Assembly (NCBI GenBank): GCA_017962145.1
Contig: JAGCVX010000002.1
Span: 1-64,000 of the forward strand
Origin: Clostridiales bacterium
Lineage (GTDB): Bacteria > Bacillota > Clostridia > Saccharofermentanales > Saccharofermentanaceae
Length of the DNA: 64,000 nucleotides
Reading direction: 5' to 3'
In this document: piece after piece, positions 34,432 through 43,160 of the stretch
Numbering within the stretch: the first letter of the stretch is position 1
Layout: each line of letters starts with the position of its first letter
Notes under the pieces: model-generated
What the model was told of the DNA's origin: nothing
The model's input: only the letters and a program-made list of their open reading frames with translations
Databases searched by the model: none
Made by a program: the position numbers and the translations under genes

Positions 34432-35223
34432 ATGGAATTTCGGCCCTGTATCGATATTCATGATGGAAAAGTCAAGCAGATCGTCGGCGGTACGCTGAAC
34501 GATAAGGGCGCGAGCGAGAATTTCGTATCGTCCAAAGACTCGGCTTACTATGCCCGATACTACCGCGATCTGAAGATCCGCGGCGGCCACGTCATCATGC
34601 TCAACAAAGTGGGAACACCCGAATACGAAGCGAGCTTTCAGGCCGCGGTCATAGCACTGGGCGCCTACCCCGGAGGCCTTCAGGTCGGAGGCGGTATCTC
34701 TGCGGAAAATGCAGAAGAATTCATCCTCGCAGGTGCGTCCCACGTCATCGTTACTTCCTATGTTTTTTCGGACGGAAAGATCCACTACGGTCGTCTGAAA
34801 AAACTGGTTGAAGCAGTCGGAAAAGAGCATATCGTGCTCGATCTCAGCTGCAGAAAAAAAGATGGCGAATACTACGTCGTAACAGACCGCTGGCAGAAAT
34901 TTACCAGCGAAAAACTGACGAAAAAACTTCTTTGTGACCTGGAAGAATACTGCGATGAATTTTTGATCCACGCGGTGGATGTAGAAGGAAAAGCCGCAGG
35001 CCCCGACCAGGATCTGTTCTCGATCTTTAATGAATATTCCGGACTTCCGATCACGTACGCCGGAGGCATCCACAGCTACGAAGATATCCGTCGTCTGCAC
35101 GAAGTCTCTTCCGGAAAGATCAACATCACCATCGGCTCCGCACTCGATCTTTTCGGCGGGTCTTTAACCTGTGAAAAGATACTTGCTATCTGCAAAGAAA
35201 TGGATCAGGCGCTTTTGAAATAG
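34432..35223 (+). CDS. hisA: ProFAR isomerase, eukaryotic HIS6-type
   Basis: HisA isomerises ProFAR to PRFAR, the step just before HisF/HisH. The 263-residue sequence starts MEFRPCIDIHDGKVKQIVGG, a signature of the yeast HIS6/plant HisA type rather than the usual bacterial form. Later segments LQVGGGISAENAEEF, LSCRKKDGEYYVVTDRWQKF and YAGGIHSYEDIRRL fit the same type, including the two catalytic Asp positions. It supplies the one isomerase step missing from the large his operon at 7-15 kb. The gene lies nearly 20 kb from that operon, behind an unrelated helical-repeat gene, consistent with replacement by horizontal transfer. The origin is inference. Confidence 0.9.
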   Translation: MEFRPCIDIHDGKVKQIVGGTLNDKGASENFVSSKDSAYYARYYRDLKIRGGHVIMLNKVGTPEYEASFQAAVIALGAYPGGLQVGGGISAENAEEFILAGASHVIVTSYVFSDGKIHYGRLKKLVEAVGKEHIVLDLSCRKKDGEYYVVTDRWQKFTSEKLTKKLLCDLEEYCDEFLIHAVDVEGKAAGPDQDLFSIFNEYSGLPITYAGGIHSYEDIRRLHEVSSGKINITIGSALDLFGGSLTCEKILAICKEMDQALLK

Positions 35224-35311
35224 CGCAATGAATGAAAAGCCGGTCTCGTATCCTCGGAAATTTAGGGAAAAGAATAAGTGTACCTATCTTTTTTTATCTT
35301 ATCAGAGCATA

Positions 35312-35317
35312 TATAAT
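35312..35317 (+). promoter_or_regulatory. -10 box of the rhamnose gene cluster
   Basis: Perfect TATAAT about 60 bases before rfbA. The position 17 bases upstream is a T run without a true -35 box. Confidence 0.55.
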
Positions 35318-35338
35318 GTAAGGTGATTGTTTATGCGC

Positions 35339-35355
35339 GGTGGACACGTTCCACC
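35339..35355 (+). repeat. Inverted repeat in the rfbA leader
   Basis: GGTGGA and TCCACC flank a five-base loop, 20 bases before the AGAGGTG ribosome-binding site. It could be an operator or an RNA hairpin. Confidence 0.4.
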
Positions 35356-35378
35356 ATTTGATGTAAAGAGGTGAAAAC

Positions 35379-36272
35379 ATGAAAGGTATCATCCTTGCCG
35401 GCGGTTCCGGTACCAGACTCTATCCTTTGACGACAGTCGTTTCCAAGCAGTTGCTTCCGATCTACGATAAGCCGATGATCTATTATCCGTTATCGGTCCT
35501 GATGAGTGCAGGCATCCGTGATATCCTGATCATCTCGACACCTGTCGACTGCCCGCGTTTCCAGGAACTCCTCGGAAACGGTGAGCGTTTTGGTATCAAC
35601 CTTTCCTATGCCGTACAGCCTTCTCCGGACGGACTGGCTCAGGCATTCATTATCGGTGCGGATTTCGTAGGCAACGATAATGTAGCGATGATCCTTGGTG
35701 ATAATATCTTTACCGGACACGGTCTGGCAAAGCTCTGGAAGTCCGCGATCGCAAAAGCAGAGAACGGCGAAGGCGCGACCGTATTCGGATACTATGTAGA
35801 TAATCCGGAAGCTTTCGGTGTTGTTGAGTTCGATAAGGACGGACACGCGATCTCCATCGAAGAGAAGCCAAAGCAGCCGAAGAGCCACTACTGTGTGACC
35901 GGTCTTTATTTCTACGATAACCGTGTTATCGAATATGCAAAGAACCTGAAGCCTTCTGCAAGAGGCGAGCTCGAGATCACCGATCTCAACCGCATCTACC
36001 TGGAGCAGCATGAGCTGAATGTTGAGATCCTGGGACAGGGTTCTACATGGCTCGACACAGGTACGCACGAGAGTCTCGCAGATGCGACGAACTTCATCTC
36101 CATGACAGAGAATCATCAGAGAAGAAAGATCGCCTGCCTCGAAGAGATCGCCTACATCAACGGATGGGTAGACAGAGAGAGCATCCTGAAGTCTATCGAG
36201 CCGCTGAAGAAGAATCAGTATGGCCGTTACCTGATGGACATGCTCAACAGAGATGAGATCATCCACAACTAA
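35379..36272 (+). CDS. rfbA: Glucose-1-phosphate thymidylyltransferase
   Basis: RfbA (RmlA) makes dTDP-glucose from dTTP and glucose-1-phosphate. The 297 residues show the nucleotide-binding start [36 protein letters not shown], the metal site region [10 protein letters not shown] and the product-binding [12 protein letters not shown]. It is the first gene of a six-gene cluster for dTDP-L-rhamnose and its transfer to a glycan. Confidence 0.97.
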   Translation: MKGIILAGGSGTRLYPLTTVVSKQLLPIYDKPMIYYPLSVLMSAGIRDILIISTPVDCPRFQELLGNGERFGINLSYAVQPSPDGLAQAFIIGADFVGNDNVAMILGDNIFTGHGLAKLWKSAIAKAENGEGATVFGYYVDNPEAFGVVEFDKDGHAISIEEKPKQPKSHYCVTGLYFYDNRVIEYAKNLKPSARGELEITDLNRIYLEQHELNVEILGQGSTWLDTGTHESLADATNFISMTENHQRRKIACLEEIAYINGWVDRESILKSIEPLKKNQYGRYLMDMLNRDEIIHN

Positions 36273-36295
36273 TTCTTCCGCAAGGCTGGGACAAA

Positions 36296-37186
36296 GTGGC
36301 AGAAAGCAGTAGTCAAGAACAACTCATCTGGGCCTCGATCGTGCTTTATAATCCCGATCTGGATATGCTTGCCCGTAATCTTGCGGCAGTATCCGATCAA
36401 GTGGATGCGGTCGTCGTCGTAGATAACGGTTCGAAAGATGAGCCGGCGCTCCGCAAGTTTTTCCAAGATCAGGGTCGGGACAAGATCCATGTGATCTGGA
36501 ACGGAGAAAACCAGGGGATCGCCGCGGCTCTGAATGCCGCCTTGAAAAAAGCATCGGAGCATCACGTGAACTGGCTTTTGACACTTGATCAGGATTCCGT
36601 TATCCCGCATGAAATGATCCGCCGCTATAAAGACTATCTCGATCTTCCGAAGGTCGGGCAGCTCTGCTGCGTATTCTTCGACCCGAAATACCCTGACTAT
36701 CCGCTTTCCGATATGGTCCCGCTGGGAAGCCCGGACTACGAAAGCGAATATGCCGAGTGCAGCGGATGCATCACATCCGGATGTCTCATGAATGTTCCCA
36801 TCGCCATGAAGATCGGAGGCTTTGACGCACGTCTTTTTATCGACAGCGTGGACTACGATTATTCTTTTCGTCTTCGCGGTGCAAACTACAAGATCTACCG
36901 GATCAACTCCGTAAAGATGGAGCACCATCTCGGAAACGGAAAGAAAAAGCACTTTCTGTTTTTGAGCTACATGGATTACCGCTATTCGCCACAGAGATCT
37001 TTTTATCAGTCCAGAAACGCGGTGTATATGATCCGTACCTATAAACAGTATACTTCGATATTCCGAAAGACCTTGATCCACGGCATGATGACCAGCCTTC
37101 TGGGCGGACGGTTCAGTGCATTTGGCGCATGCCTTAAGGGAATCAGGGCAGGAAGAAAGATGGAGGTGGGTCACTATGCCGGGTGA
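36296..37186 (+). CDS. Glycosyltransferase family 2, probable rhamnosyltransferase
   Basis: The start is a GTG at 36296 following a weak GCTGGG site; no better ATG precedes the fold. The 296 residues form a GT-A domain: IVLYNPDLDMLARNL, VVVDNGSKDEP, NQGIAAALNAALKKA and the metal site LLTLDQDSVIP. This set resembles RfbF-type rhamnosyltransferases. It sits among dTDP-rhamnose genes, so dTDP-L-rhamnose is the probable donor. The next gene overlaps its end by 11 bases. Confidence 0.85.
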   Translation: MAESSSQEQLIWASIVLYNPDLDMLARNLAAVSDQVDAVVVVDNGSKDEPALRKFFQDQGRDKIHVIWNGENQGIAAALNAALKKASEHHVNWLLTLDQDSVIPHEMIRRYKDYLDLPKVGQLCCVFFDPKYPDYPLSDMVPLGSPDYESEYAECSGCITSGCLMNVPIAMKIGGFDARLFIDSVDYDYSFRLRGANYKIYRINSVKMEHHLGNGKKKHFLFLSYMDYRYSPQRSFYQSRNAVYMIRTYKQYTSIFRKTLIHGMMTSLLGGRFSAFGACLKGIRAGRKMEVGHYAG

Positions 37187-38186
37187 GCATCCTTTCATCA
37201 CGATCGGAATCGCAAGTTATAACTATGCGTCCACATTGGAAAAAGCATTTGCCCATATCCGCAAACAGAAGTTTACGGACTACGAAGTCCTGTACTGTGA
37301 CGACGGATCCAAAGACGATTCCGTCGAAGTGATCCGTACCCTGATCGCCAATAACCCAGACATCACGATCCGTATCATGGAGTGGGAGAACTCCGGTGTC
37401 ATGGCCAACAAGCAGCGTATCCTCGACAACGCCCGCGGCGAATATGTCATGCTCTGCGATGCCGATGACTGGATGGACGATGACTGCCTCGAAGTCCTCG
37501 CGGAAGCGGCAAAGCGCTCGCAGGCCGACCGCGTGGTATCGGAGATCAAGAATGTCGATGAAGAGGGAAGACTTCTTCATATGCAGAAGTTTTCGAAGTA
37601 TCCGAACAAGTGGAGTGAAGAGCTGCATCACGGTGCCCTTTACAGAAGAGCGACGCTCCTTGAGCACAACCTTCGTTTCACCAACCACATCCCGGATGAT
37701 TTCTGTTTCATCACGAATTTCAATGTTTATGCGAAAAAGACGGAATTTGTGTTCCGTTCGGTATATAATTGGTACATCCATATCGATTCCACGAGCCGGG
37801 CGAATCTTCTCAACAGCGAGTGGAAAGGTATCAAGATGGTGGAGAATGTTCTGAAACAGGCCCAGCGGGTCAAGCCGCAGATCGGACCTTTAGATCAGCT
37901 TCAGCTTCAGGCGGAGTGCATCAAGAAGTATTATTACTACCTGATCCAGGTCGCGGCCGGAAGATCGCTGAAAGAACAGAAAACCCTGTATCAGCAGATG
38001 CGCGAGCTTATGCGCCGCTACGAACCGGACTACTTGAAAAACAAGTATATCCGGCTTTGGACGCGCGGGCCGTACATGAGAAAACTGCATCTGGAGATCT
38101 GGCTTCTCGCACTGTCGGAAAAACTGCATATGACCCCTATATTGCTCAAATGCGTTTCCGCTGTTTTTGGAGACAAATTGTTGTAA
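37176..38186 (+). CDS. Glycosyltransferase family 2
   Basis: The ATG at 37176, nine bases after GGAGG, gives 336 residues; the frame extends upstream without a good start. The GT-A domain shows ITIGIASYNYASTLEKAF, YCDDGSKDDSVEVI and the metal-binding LCDADDWMDDDCL. A C-terminal helical region of about 100 residues, with aromatic-rich KKYYYYLIQ, may bind the membrane or the acceptor. It likely extends a surface polysaccharide. Donor and acceptor cannot be told. Confidence 0.85.
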   Translation: MPGEHPFITIGIASYNYASTLEKAFAHIRKQKFTDYEVLYCDDGSKDDSVEVIRTLIANNPDITIRIMEWENSGVMANKQRILDNARGEYVMLCDADDWMDDDCLEVLAEAAKRSQADRVVSEIKNVDEEGRLLHMQKFSKYPNKWSEELHHGALYRRATLLEHNLRFTNHIPDDFCFITNFNVYAKKTEFVFRSVYNWYIHIDSTSRANLLNSEWKGIKMVENVLKQAQRVKPQIGPLDQLQLQAECIKKYYYYLIQVAAGRSLKEQKTLYQQMRELMRRYEPDYLKNKYIRLWTRGPYMRKLHLEIWLLALSEKLHMTPILLKCVSAVFGDKLL

Positions 38187-38193
38187 TTTCGGG

Positions 38194-38199
38194 TATAAT
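38194..38199 (+). promoter_or_regulatory. Internal -10 box before rfbB
   Basis: Perfect TATAAT, 32 bases before the rfbB ATG, with no clear -35 box. It may give the B, D and C genes extra expression. Confidence 0.45.
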
Positions 38200-38230
38200 A
38201 TAGAAACAATAAGGAAGGTGAGTAATCATT

Positions 38231-39250
38231 ATGAACATTATCGTTACCGGCGGTGCCGGATTTATCGGAAGTAACTTCGTATTTCACATGCTCAACAAAT
38301 ATCCGGATTATCGGATCATCTGCCTGGATAAGCTGACCTATGCCGGCAACCTGTCCACTCTTGAACCGGTCATGGACAATCCGAATTTCCGCTTCGTAAA
38401 AGCAGACATCTGCGACCGCGAAGCCGTATATAAACTCTTCGAAGAAGAGAAGCCGGACATCGTAGTCAACTTCGCGGCAGAAAGCCACGTTGACCGTTCG
38501 ATCGAAGATCCGGGAATCTTCCTTCAGACCAACATCATGGGTACCGCTACTCTGATGGATGCCTGCAGAAAATATGGCATCACACGTTATCATCAGGTTT
38601 CCACCGATGAAGTTTATGGTGACCTTCCGCTGGATCGCCCGGACCTGTTCTTCACAGAAGAAACTCCGATCCACACCAGCTCCCCGTACAGCAGCTCCAA
38701 GGCTGCAGCTGACCTTCTGGTCATGGCTTACCACCGTACATACGGTCTGCCGGTAACCATCTCCCGCTGCTCCAACAACTATGGTCCGTATCATTTCCCG
38801 GAGAAACTGATCCCGCTTATGATCGCAAATGCACTGAACGACAAGCCGCTTCCGGTCTACGGTGAAGGCCTGAACGTTCGTGACTGGCTCTATGTAGAAG
38901 ATCACTGCAAGGCCATCGACCTGATCATCCACAAGGGTAAGGTCGGCGAAGTATATAATGTCGGCGGACATAACGAGAAGCAGAACATCGAGATCGTTAA
39001 GATCATCTGCAAAGAGCTCGGCAAGCCGGAATCCCTGATCACTCACGTTGGCGACCGTAAGGGTCACGATATGCGTTACGCGATCGATCCGACCAAGATC
39101 CATAACGAGTTGGGCTGGCTGCCGGAGACAAAGTTCGAAGACGGCATCAAGAAGACCATCAAGTGGTATCTCGATAACAAGACATGGTGGGAGACCATCA
39201 TCTCCGGTGAGTATCAGAACTACTACGAAAAAATGTATGCGAACCGCTAA
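38231..39250 (+). CDS. rfbB: dTDP-glucose 4,6-dehydratase
   Basis: RfbB (RmlB) converts dTDP-glucose to dTDP-4-keto-6-deoxyglucose with bound NAD. The 339 residues show the Rossmann start [38 protein letters not shown] with the catalytic Asp-Glu pair and the [12 protein letters not shown] active-site Tyr and Lys. It begins the second half of the rhamnose cluster and follows AAGGAAGG. Confidence 0.97.
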   Translation: MNIIVTGGAGFIGSNFVFHMLNKYPDYRIICLDKLTYAGNLSTLEPVMDNPNFRFVKADICDREAVYKLFEEEKPDIVVNFAAESHVDRSIEDPGIFLQTNIMGTATLMDACRKYGITRYHQVSTDEVYGDLPLDRPDLFFTEETPIHTSSPYSSSKAAADLLVMAYHRTYGLPVTISRCSNNYGPYHFPEKLIPLMIANALNDKPLPVYGEGLNVRDWLYVEDHCKAIDLIIHKGKVGEVYNVGGHNEKQNIEIVKIICKELGKPESLITHVGDRKGHDMRYAIDPTKIHNELGWLPETKFEDGIKKTIKWYLDNKTWWETIISGEYQNYYEKMYANR

Positions 39251-39282
39251 GCGGCCAGCGGACGAAGACCCGAGGTAAGAAC

Positions 39283-40197
39283 ATGAAGTTTTTTGTGACA
39301 GGCGTTTGCGGACAGCTTGGCCATGATGTGATGAATGAACTGGCATCCCGAGGACACGAGGGAGTCGGCTCCGATATTTTTGAAACCTACAGCGGTGTCG
39401 CGGACGGTTCTGCCGTAACGACGATGCCCTATGTTTCCCTGGATATCACGAATCCGGAGATGGTAAAGAAAGTGATCTCGGAGATCCGTCCGGATGCCGT
39501 GATCCACTGTGCGGCCTGGACCGCCGTAGATCTGGCAGAGGACGAAGACAAGCAGGCGAAGGTTACCGCTATCAACGTCGGCGGCACACAGAACATCGCC
39601 GATGCCTGCCGTGAGATCGACTGCAAGATGACTTACATCAGCACCGACTACGTCTTTGACGGACAGGGCACGACACCCTGGGATCCGGACTGCAAAGACT
39701 ATGCTCCGCTTAATCACTACGGCAAGACCAAGCTCGAAGGCGAGCTCGCGGTTTCTTCCACGTTGGACAAATATTTCATCGTCCGTATCGCCTGGGTATT
39801 CGGCTTGAACGGTAAAAATTTCATCAAGACCATGATCAATCTCGGAAAGACACACGATGAACTTCGTGTCGTAAGCGACCAGGTCGGCACCCCGACCTAT
39901 ACTTACGATCTCGCGCGTCTTCTGATCGACATGAACGAGTCCGAAAAATACGGCTATTACCATGCGACCAACGAAGGCGGCTATATCAGCTGGTATGATT
40001 TTGCCTGCGAGATCATGAAGCAGGCCGGTCTTTCCACAAAGGTCATCCCGGTAACGACTGCTGAGTACGGACTTAGCAAAGCTGCCCGTCCTTTCAACAG
40101 CAGACTGGACAAGAGCAAACTTACAGCAAACGGCTTTACGCCGCTTCCGACCTGGCAGGACGCGCTGGGCCGTTATCTGAAAGAAATCGCAGAATAA
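39283..40197 (+). CDS. rfbD: dTDP-4-dehydrorhamnose reductase
   Basis: RfbD (RmlD) makes the last reduction to dTDP-L-rhamnose with NAD(P)H. The 304 residues start with FVTGVCGQLGHDVMNELASR, in which a Cys-containing variant of the GxxGxxG motif is kept. HCAAWTAVDLAEDE, STDYVFDGQG and YGKTKLEGE (active-site Tyr and Lys) are typical. It is slightly longer than the usual roughly 285-290 residues because of an insertion near residues 27-45. Confidence 0.95.
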   Translation: MKFFVTGVCGQLGHDVMNELASRGHEGVGSDIFETYSGVADGSAVTTMPYVSLDITNPEMVKKVISEIRPDAVIHCAAWTAVDLAEDEDKQAKVTAINVGGTQNIADACREIDCKMTYISTDYVFDGQGTTPWDPDCKDYAPLNHYGKTKLEGELAVSSTLDKYFIVRIAWVFGLNGKNFIKTMINLGKTHDELRVVSDQVGTPTYTYDLARLLIDMNESEKYGYYHATNEGGYISWYDFACEIMKQAGLSTKVIPVTTAEYGLSKAARPFNSRLDKSKLTANGFTPLPTWQDALGRYLKEIAE

Positions 40198-40208
40198 GGA
40201 GTATTTAG

Positions 40209-40811
40209 ATGGGACAGATCAAAGTAACCAAAGCCCCGATCGAGGGACTTTTTGTAATCGAGCCGACAGTACATGGCGACAGCCGCGGCTATTTCGTAGA
40301 GACCTATAACCAGAACGACATGCATGAGCAGGGTCTGGATATGGTATTTGTACAGGACAACCAGAGCATGAGCACCAAGGGCGTGCTCCGTGGACTGCAT
40401 TTCCAGAAGGAATTCCCGCAGGGCAAACTTGTCCGCGTCATCCGTGGTACGGTTTTTGACGTAGCGGTCGACCTTCGTTCCGGAAGCCCGACGTACGGAC
40501 AGTGGTACGGTGTTGAGCTCAGTGCCGAGAACAAGAAGCAGTTCTACATCTCCGAGGGCTTTGCGCATGGATTCCTCGTACTGAGCGACGAGGCAGAGTT
40601 CTGCTACAAGGTTACGGACTTCTATCATCCGGGCGATGAGGGCGGTCTGGCCTGGAACGATCCGGAGATCGGCATCAAGTGGCCGCAGGTCAAAGGTGAG
40701 TACAAGGGAACGGCTTCCGGCGAGAGCTACGAGATGGAAGACGGCACCAAACTCAACCTCAGCGACAAGGATACCAAGTGGCTGGGCCTGAAAGACACAT
40801 TCAAGTTTTAA
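40209..40811 (+). CDS. rfbC: dTDP-4-dehydrorhamnose 3,5-epimerase
   Basis: RfbC (RmlC) epimerises the keto sugar at C3 and C5. The 200-residue cupin has DSRGYFVETYNQ, GVLRGLHFQKEFPQGKLVRV with the catalytic His, and GFAHGFLVLSDEAEF. The gene completes the pathway. It follows rfbD after an 11-base gap with TAAGGAG and is followed by a terminator. Confidence 0.97.
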   Translation: MGQIKVTKAPIEGLFVIEPTVHGDSRGYFVETYNQNDMHEQGLDMVFVQDNQSMSTKGVLRGLHFQKEFPQGKLVRVIRGTVFDVAVDLRSGSPTYGQWYGVELSAENKKQFYISEGFAHGFLVLSDEAEFCYKVTDFYHPGDEGGLAWNDPEIGIKWPQVKGEYKGTASGESYEMEDGTKLNLSDKDTKWLGLKDTFKF

Positions 40812-40838
40812 GAAGAAAATAAGAGAGAAAAAATGAAA

Positions 40839-40879
40839 AATGGCGACCGGAGGGACGGATGTTCTTCCGGCCGTTTTTT
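40839..40879 (+). terminator. Terminator after the rhamnose cluster
   Basis: AATGGC and CGGAGGGA pair with TCTTCCG and GCCGTT across a small bulge, followed by TTTTTT. Confidence 0.75.
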
Positions 40880-40916
40880 CTTTTTCAAATGCACTGTAGC
40901 CGGAAGCTTCGGGAAA

Positions 40917-40947
40917 AGAAAAAAGCTTCGGAATTTCCGAAGCTTTT
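40917..40947 (-). terminator. Terminator of tRNA-Gly (minus strand)
   Basis: AAAAGCTTCGGAA and TTCCGAAGCTTTT form a nearly perfect stem, followed on the minus strand by a T-rich run. It lies two bases past the tRNA 3' end. Confidence 0.88.
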
Positions 40948-40948
40948 G

Positions 40949-41023
40949 TGGAGCGGGATACGAGATTCGAACTCGCGACTTTCACCTTGGCAAGGTGACA
41001 CTCTACCACTGAGTTAATCCCGC
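40949..41023 (-). tRNA. tRNA-Gly (GCC)
   Basis: On the minus strand, GCGGGAT pairs with ATCCCGC, the anticodon loop TTGCCAA carries GCC, the T arm has GAGTTCGAATCTC and CCA is encoded. It is the only RNA gene on the minus strand in the window. Confidence 0.95.
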
Positions 41024-41046
41024 GTTTTTTGAAATCAACATTTGAT

Positions 41047-41075
41047 ATTATATGCGCGGAGGGGGCATCTGTCAA
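41047..41075 (-). promoter_or_regulatory. Consensus promoter of tRNA-Gly
   Basis: On the minus strand a perfect TTGACA (41075-41070) and a perfect TATAAT (41052-41047) are 17 bases apart. Confidence 0.92.
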
Positions 41076-41154
41076 CACCTTTTTGCATAATCCGAAAAGA
41101 TATCAGAAAACCGCTTCTACAAGGCGCGCTCGGCCAAATGTCAAGAAACCGATA

Positions 41155-41183
41155 TTGACATATAAGGATATAAAGGATATATT
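41155..41183 (+). promoter_or_regulatory. Promoter of the fatty-acid synthesis cluster
   Basis: Perfect TTGACA (41155-41160), 17 bases, then TATATT (41178-41183), 36 bases before fabH. It is overlaid by the GGATATA repeats. Confidence 0.82.
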
Positions 41184-41192
41184 TTGGATATA
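41166..41192 (+). repeat. Three GGATATA direct repeats over the fab promoter
   Basis: Copies start at 41166, 41175 and 41186: in the spacer, across the -10 box and just downstream of it. Spacing of 9 and 11 bases is close to one DNA turn. The sequence does not match FapR or FabT operators known to me. Confidence 0.5.
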
Positions 41193-41218
41193 AAATAGTT
41201 TGAAAGGCAAAATATTTT

Positions 41219-42211
41219 ATGAGCGGCGCTACAACATCTTATGGACGGGTAATCGGAATCGGAAGTTACCTGCCGAAAGATATCCTTACAAACGACGATC
41301 TGGCGAAGATCGTAGAAACAAATGACGAGTGGATCACGGAGAGAACGGGCATCAAGCAGCGTCATATCTCCGATCCGAAAACAGATACGACGGAGAGTAT
41401 GGCCGTCGAAGCGGCAAAAAGAGCGGTTGCCGACGCAGGGATCGATCCGGCAAAGATCGGCCTGGTCGTCGTAGCCAGCACTACGCCAAATGTTCTTTTC
41501 CCGGTTTTGAGTGCGGCAGTACAGGCCGCCGTCGATGCGGACAATGCCATGTGCTTTGATGTCAACGCGGCATGCCCTGGTTTTGTCACGGCTTTCGTAA
41601 CGGCGCAGAACTATATCAAGTCGGGTATGGTGGACTGTGCGCTCGTTGTCGGAAGCGAGAATCTCACAAACTATGTAGACTTTGCGGACCGCGGAACCTG
41701 CATCCTCTTCGGAGACGGTGCGGGCGCCTGTGTGCTTCAGGCGGATCCGGATATCCGATATGACGCCATCATGCACGCAGCCGGAAAGAGAAGAGAATGC
41801 ATGCGCTGCGAGTCCTATATGCAGAAGGGCGTTGAAAAGACAGAAGAATTTCTAAAGTCGAACTACATCAACATGGATGGCCAGACCGTATTTAAGTTTG
41901 CGGTCACAGAAGTGCCGAGGATCGTTGAAGAGCTTCTTTCCAAGTCCGGCACATCTGCGGATGAGATCGACTATTTCATCCTGCATCAGGCGAACCGCCG
42001 CATCATCGAATCCGTGGCCAAGCGCCTCAAGCAGCCGATCGAAAAGTTCCCGATGAATATCCAAAATACAGGAAATACCTCTTCCGCGAGCATCCCGATC
42101 CTTCTGGATGAGATGAAGAAGAACGGGGACTTTGGAAACGAAAAGAAAAAAATCATCATGTCCAGCTTCGGTGCCGGACTTCTGTGGAATGCAGTACTGA
42201 CTGAGTTGTAA
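41219..42211 (+). CDS. fabH: 3-oxoacyl-ACP synthase III
   Basis: FabH starts fatty-acid synthesis by condensing acetyl- or branched acyl-CoA with malonyl-ACP. The 330 residues hold the catalytic triad: Cys in DVNAACPGFV, His in YFILHQANRRII and Asn in NTGNTSSASIP. The N-terminal TNDEWITERTGIKQRHI is typical. It is the first gene of a nine-gene cluster in an order close to that of streptococci. Confidence 0.96.
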   Translation: MSGATTSYGRVIGIGSYLPKDILTNDDLAKIVETNDEWITERTGIKQRHISDPKTDTTESMAVEAAKRAVADAGIDPAKIGLVVVASTTPNVLFPVLSAAVQAAVDADNAMCFDVNAACPGFVTAFVTAQNYIKSGMVDCALVVGSENLTNYVDFADRGTCILFGDGAGACVLQADPDIRYDAIMHAAGKRRECMRCESYMQKGVEKTEEFLKSNYINMDGQTVFKFAVTEVPRIVEELLSKSGTSADEIDYFILHQANRRIIESVAKRLKQPIEKFPMNIQNTGNTSSASIPILLDEMKKNGDFGNEKKKIIMSSFGAGLLWNAVLTEL

Positions 42212-42230
42212 TCGAAAAGGAGAAAAAAAC

Positions 42231-43160
42231 ATGAAAACAAGACTGACCGAATTACTGAATATCGAATACCCGATCATGCAGGGCGGTATGGCCTGGGTGG
42301 CCGACTATCACCTTGCCGCTGCCGTAAGTAACGCAGGCGGCCTCGGCATCATCGGTTCCGGCGGAGCCGACGCGGAATGGGTAAGAAATCAGGTAAAGTG
42401 CTGCCGCGAACTGACAGACAAGCCTTTCGGCGTAAACGTCATGCTCATGAACCCGCACGCTCCACAGATCGCTGATGTTCTGGCAGAAGAAAAAGTTGCC
42501 GTCATCACGACAGGTGCAGGTTCCCCGGAAAGATATCTTTCTAAGTGGCAGGAAGCCGGCATCAAGATCATCCCGGTCGTTGCTTCCGTAGGTCTTGCAA
42601 AGAGAATGGAAAAGCTGGGTGTAGACGCAGTTGTTGCAGAAGGTACCGAGTCCGGCGGACACATCGGTGAACTGACAACCATGACACTGGTTCCGCAGGT
42701 CGTAGACGCACTTTCGATCCCGGTCGTTGCCGCAGGCGGTATCGCAGACGGAAGAGGAATCGCGGCTGCATTTATGCTGGGCGCAGAAGGTGTACAGTGC
42801 GGAACATGCTTCATCCCATGTGAAGAGACAAACATCCACCAGAACTATAAGGACCTTGTTCTCAAGGCATCCGATATCGATACAAAGGTTACAGGAAGAA
42901 GCACCGGCCATCCGGTAAGAACGATCCGTAACCAGCTGACTAAGCTCTATCTGAAGATGGAAGCCGAAGGCGCGACCCTCGACGAGCTCGAACAGCTCTC
43001 TCTGGGCTCTCTGAGAAAAGCCGTTCTCGACGGCGATAAGGACATGGGTTCCTTCATGGCCGGCCAGATCTCCGGACTTTTGAAAGAGCAGGTTACCGTA
43101 AAAGACAGAATCGTCTCCATGATGGATCAGGCGGAGACACTTCTCGGAGGCAAGAAATAA
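42231..43160 (+). CDS. fabK: Enoyl-ACP reductase II
   Basis: FabK is the FMN-dependent, triclosan-resistant enoyl-ACP reductase that finishes each elongation round. The 309-residue barrel shows EYPIMQGGMAWVADYHLAAA, GLGIIGSGGAD, GTESGGHIGE with the catalytic His, and VVAAGGIADGRGIAAAFMLG. No FabI or FabL is seen in the window. It is preceded by AAAAGGAG and overlaps the fabD start by one base. Confidence 0.95.
   Translation: MKTRLTELLNIEYPIMQGGMAWVADYHLAAAVSNAGGLGIIGSGGADAEWVRNQVKCCRELTDKPFGVNVMLMNPHAPQIADVLAEEKVAVITTGAGSPERYLSKWQEAGIKIIPVVASVGLAKRMEKLGVDAVVAEGTESGGHIGELTTMTLVPQVVDALSIPVVAAGGIADGRGIAAAFMLGAEGVQCGTCFIPCEETNIHQNYKDLVLKASDIDTKVTGRSTGHPVRTIRNQLTKLYLKMEAEGATLDELEQLSLGSLRKAVLDGDKDMGSFMAGQISGLLKEQVTVKDRIVSMMDQAETLLGGKK

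Noticed and set aside
33145..35100. A 651-codon minus-strand open frame across three plus-strand genes
   Set aside because: It spans a terminator and two gene boundaries of the plus strand and has no initiation signal. The plus-strand genes have good sites and recognisable folds.
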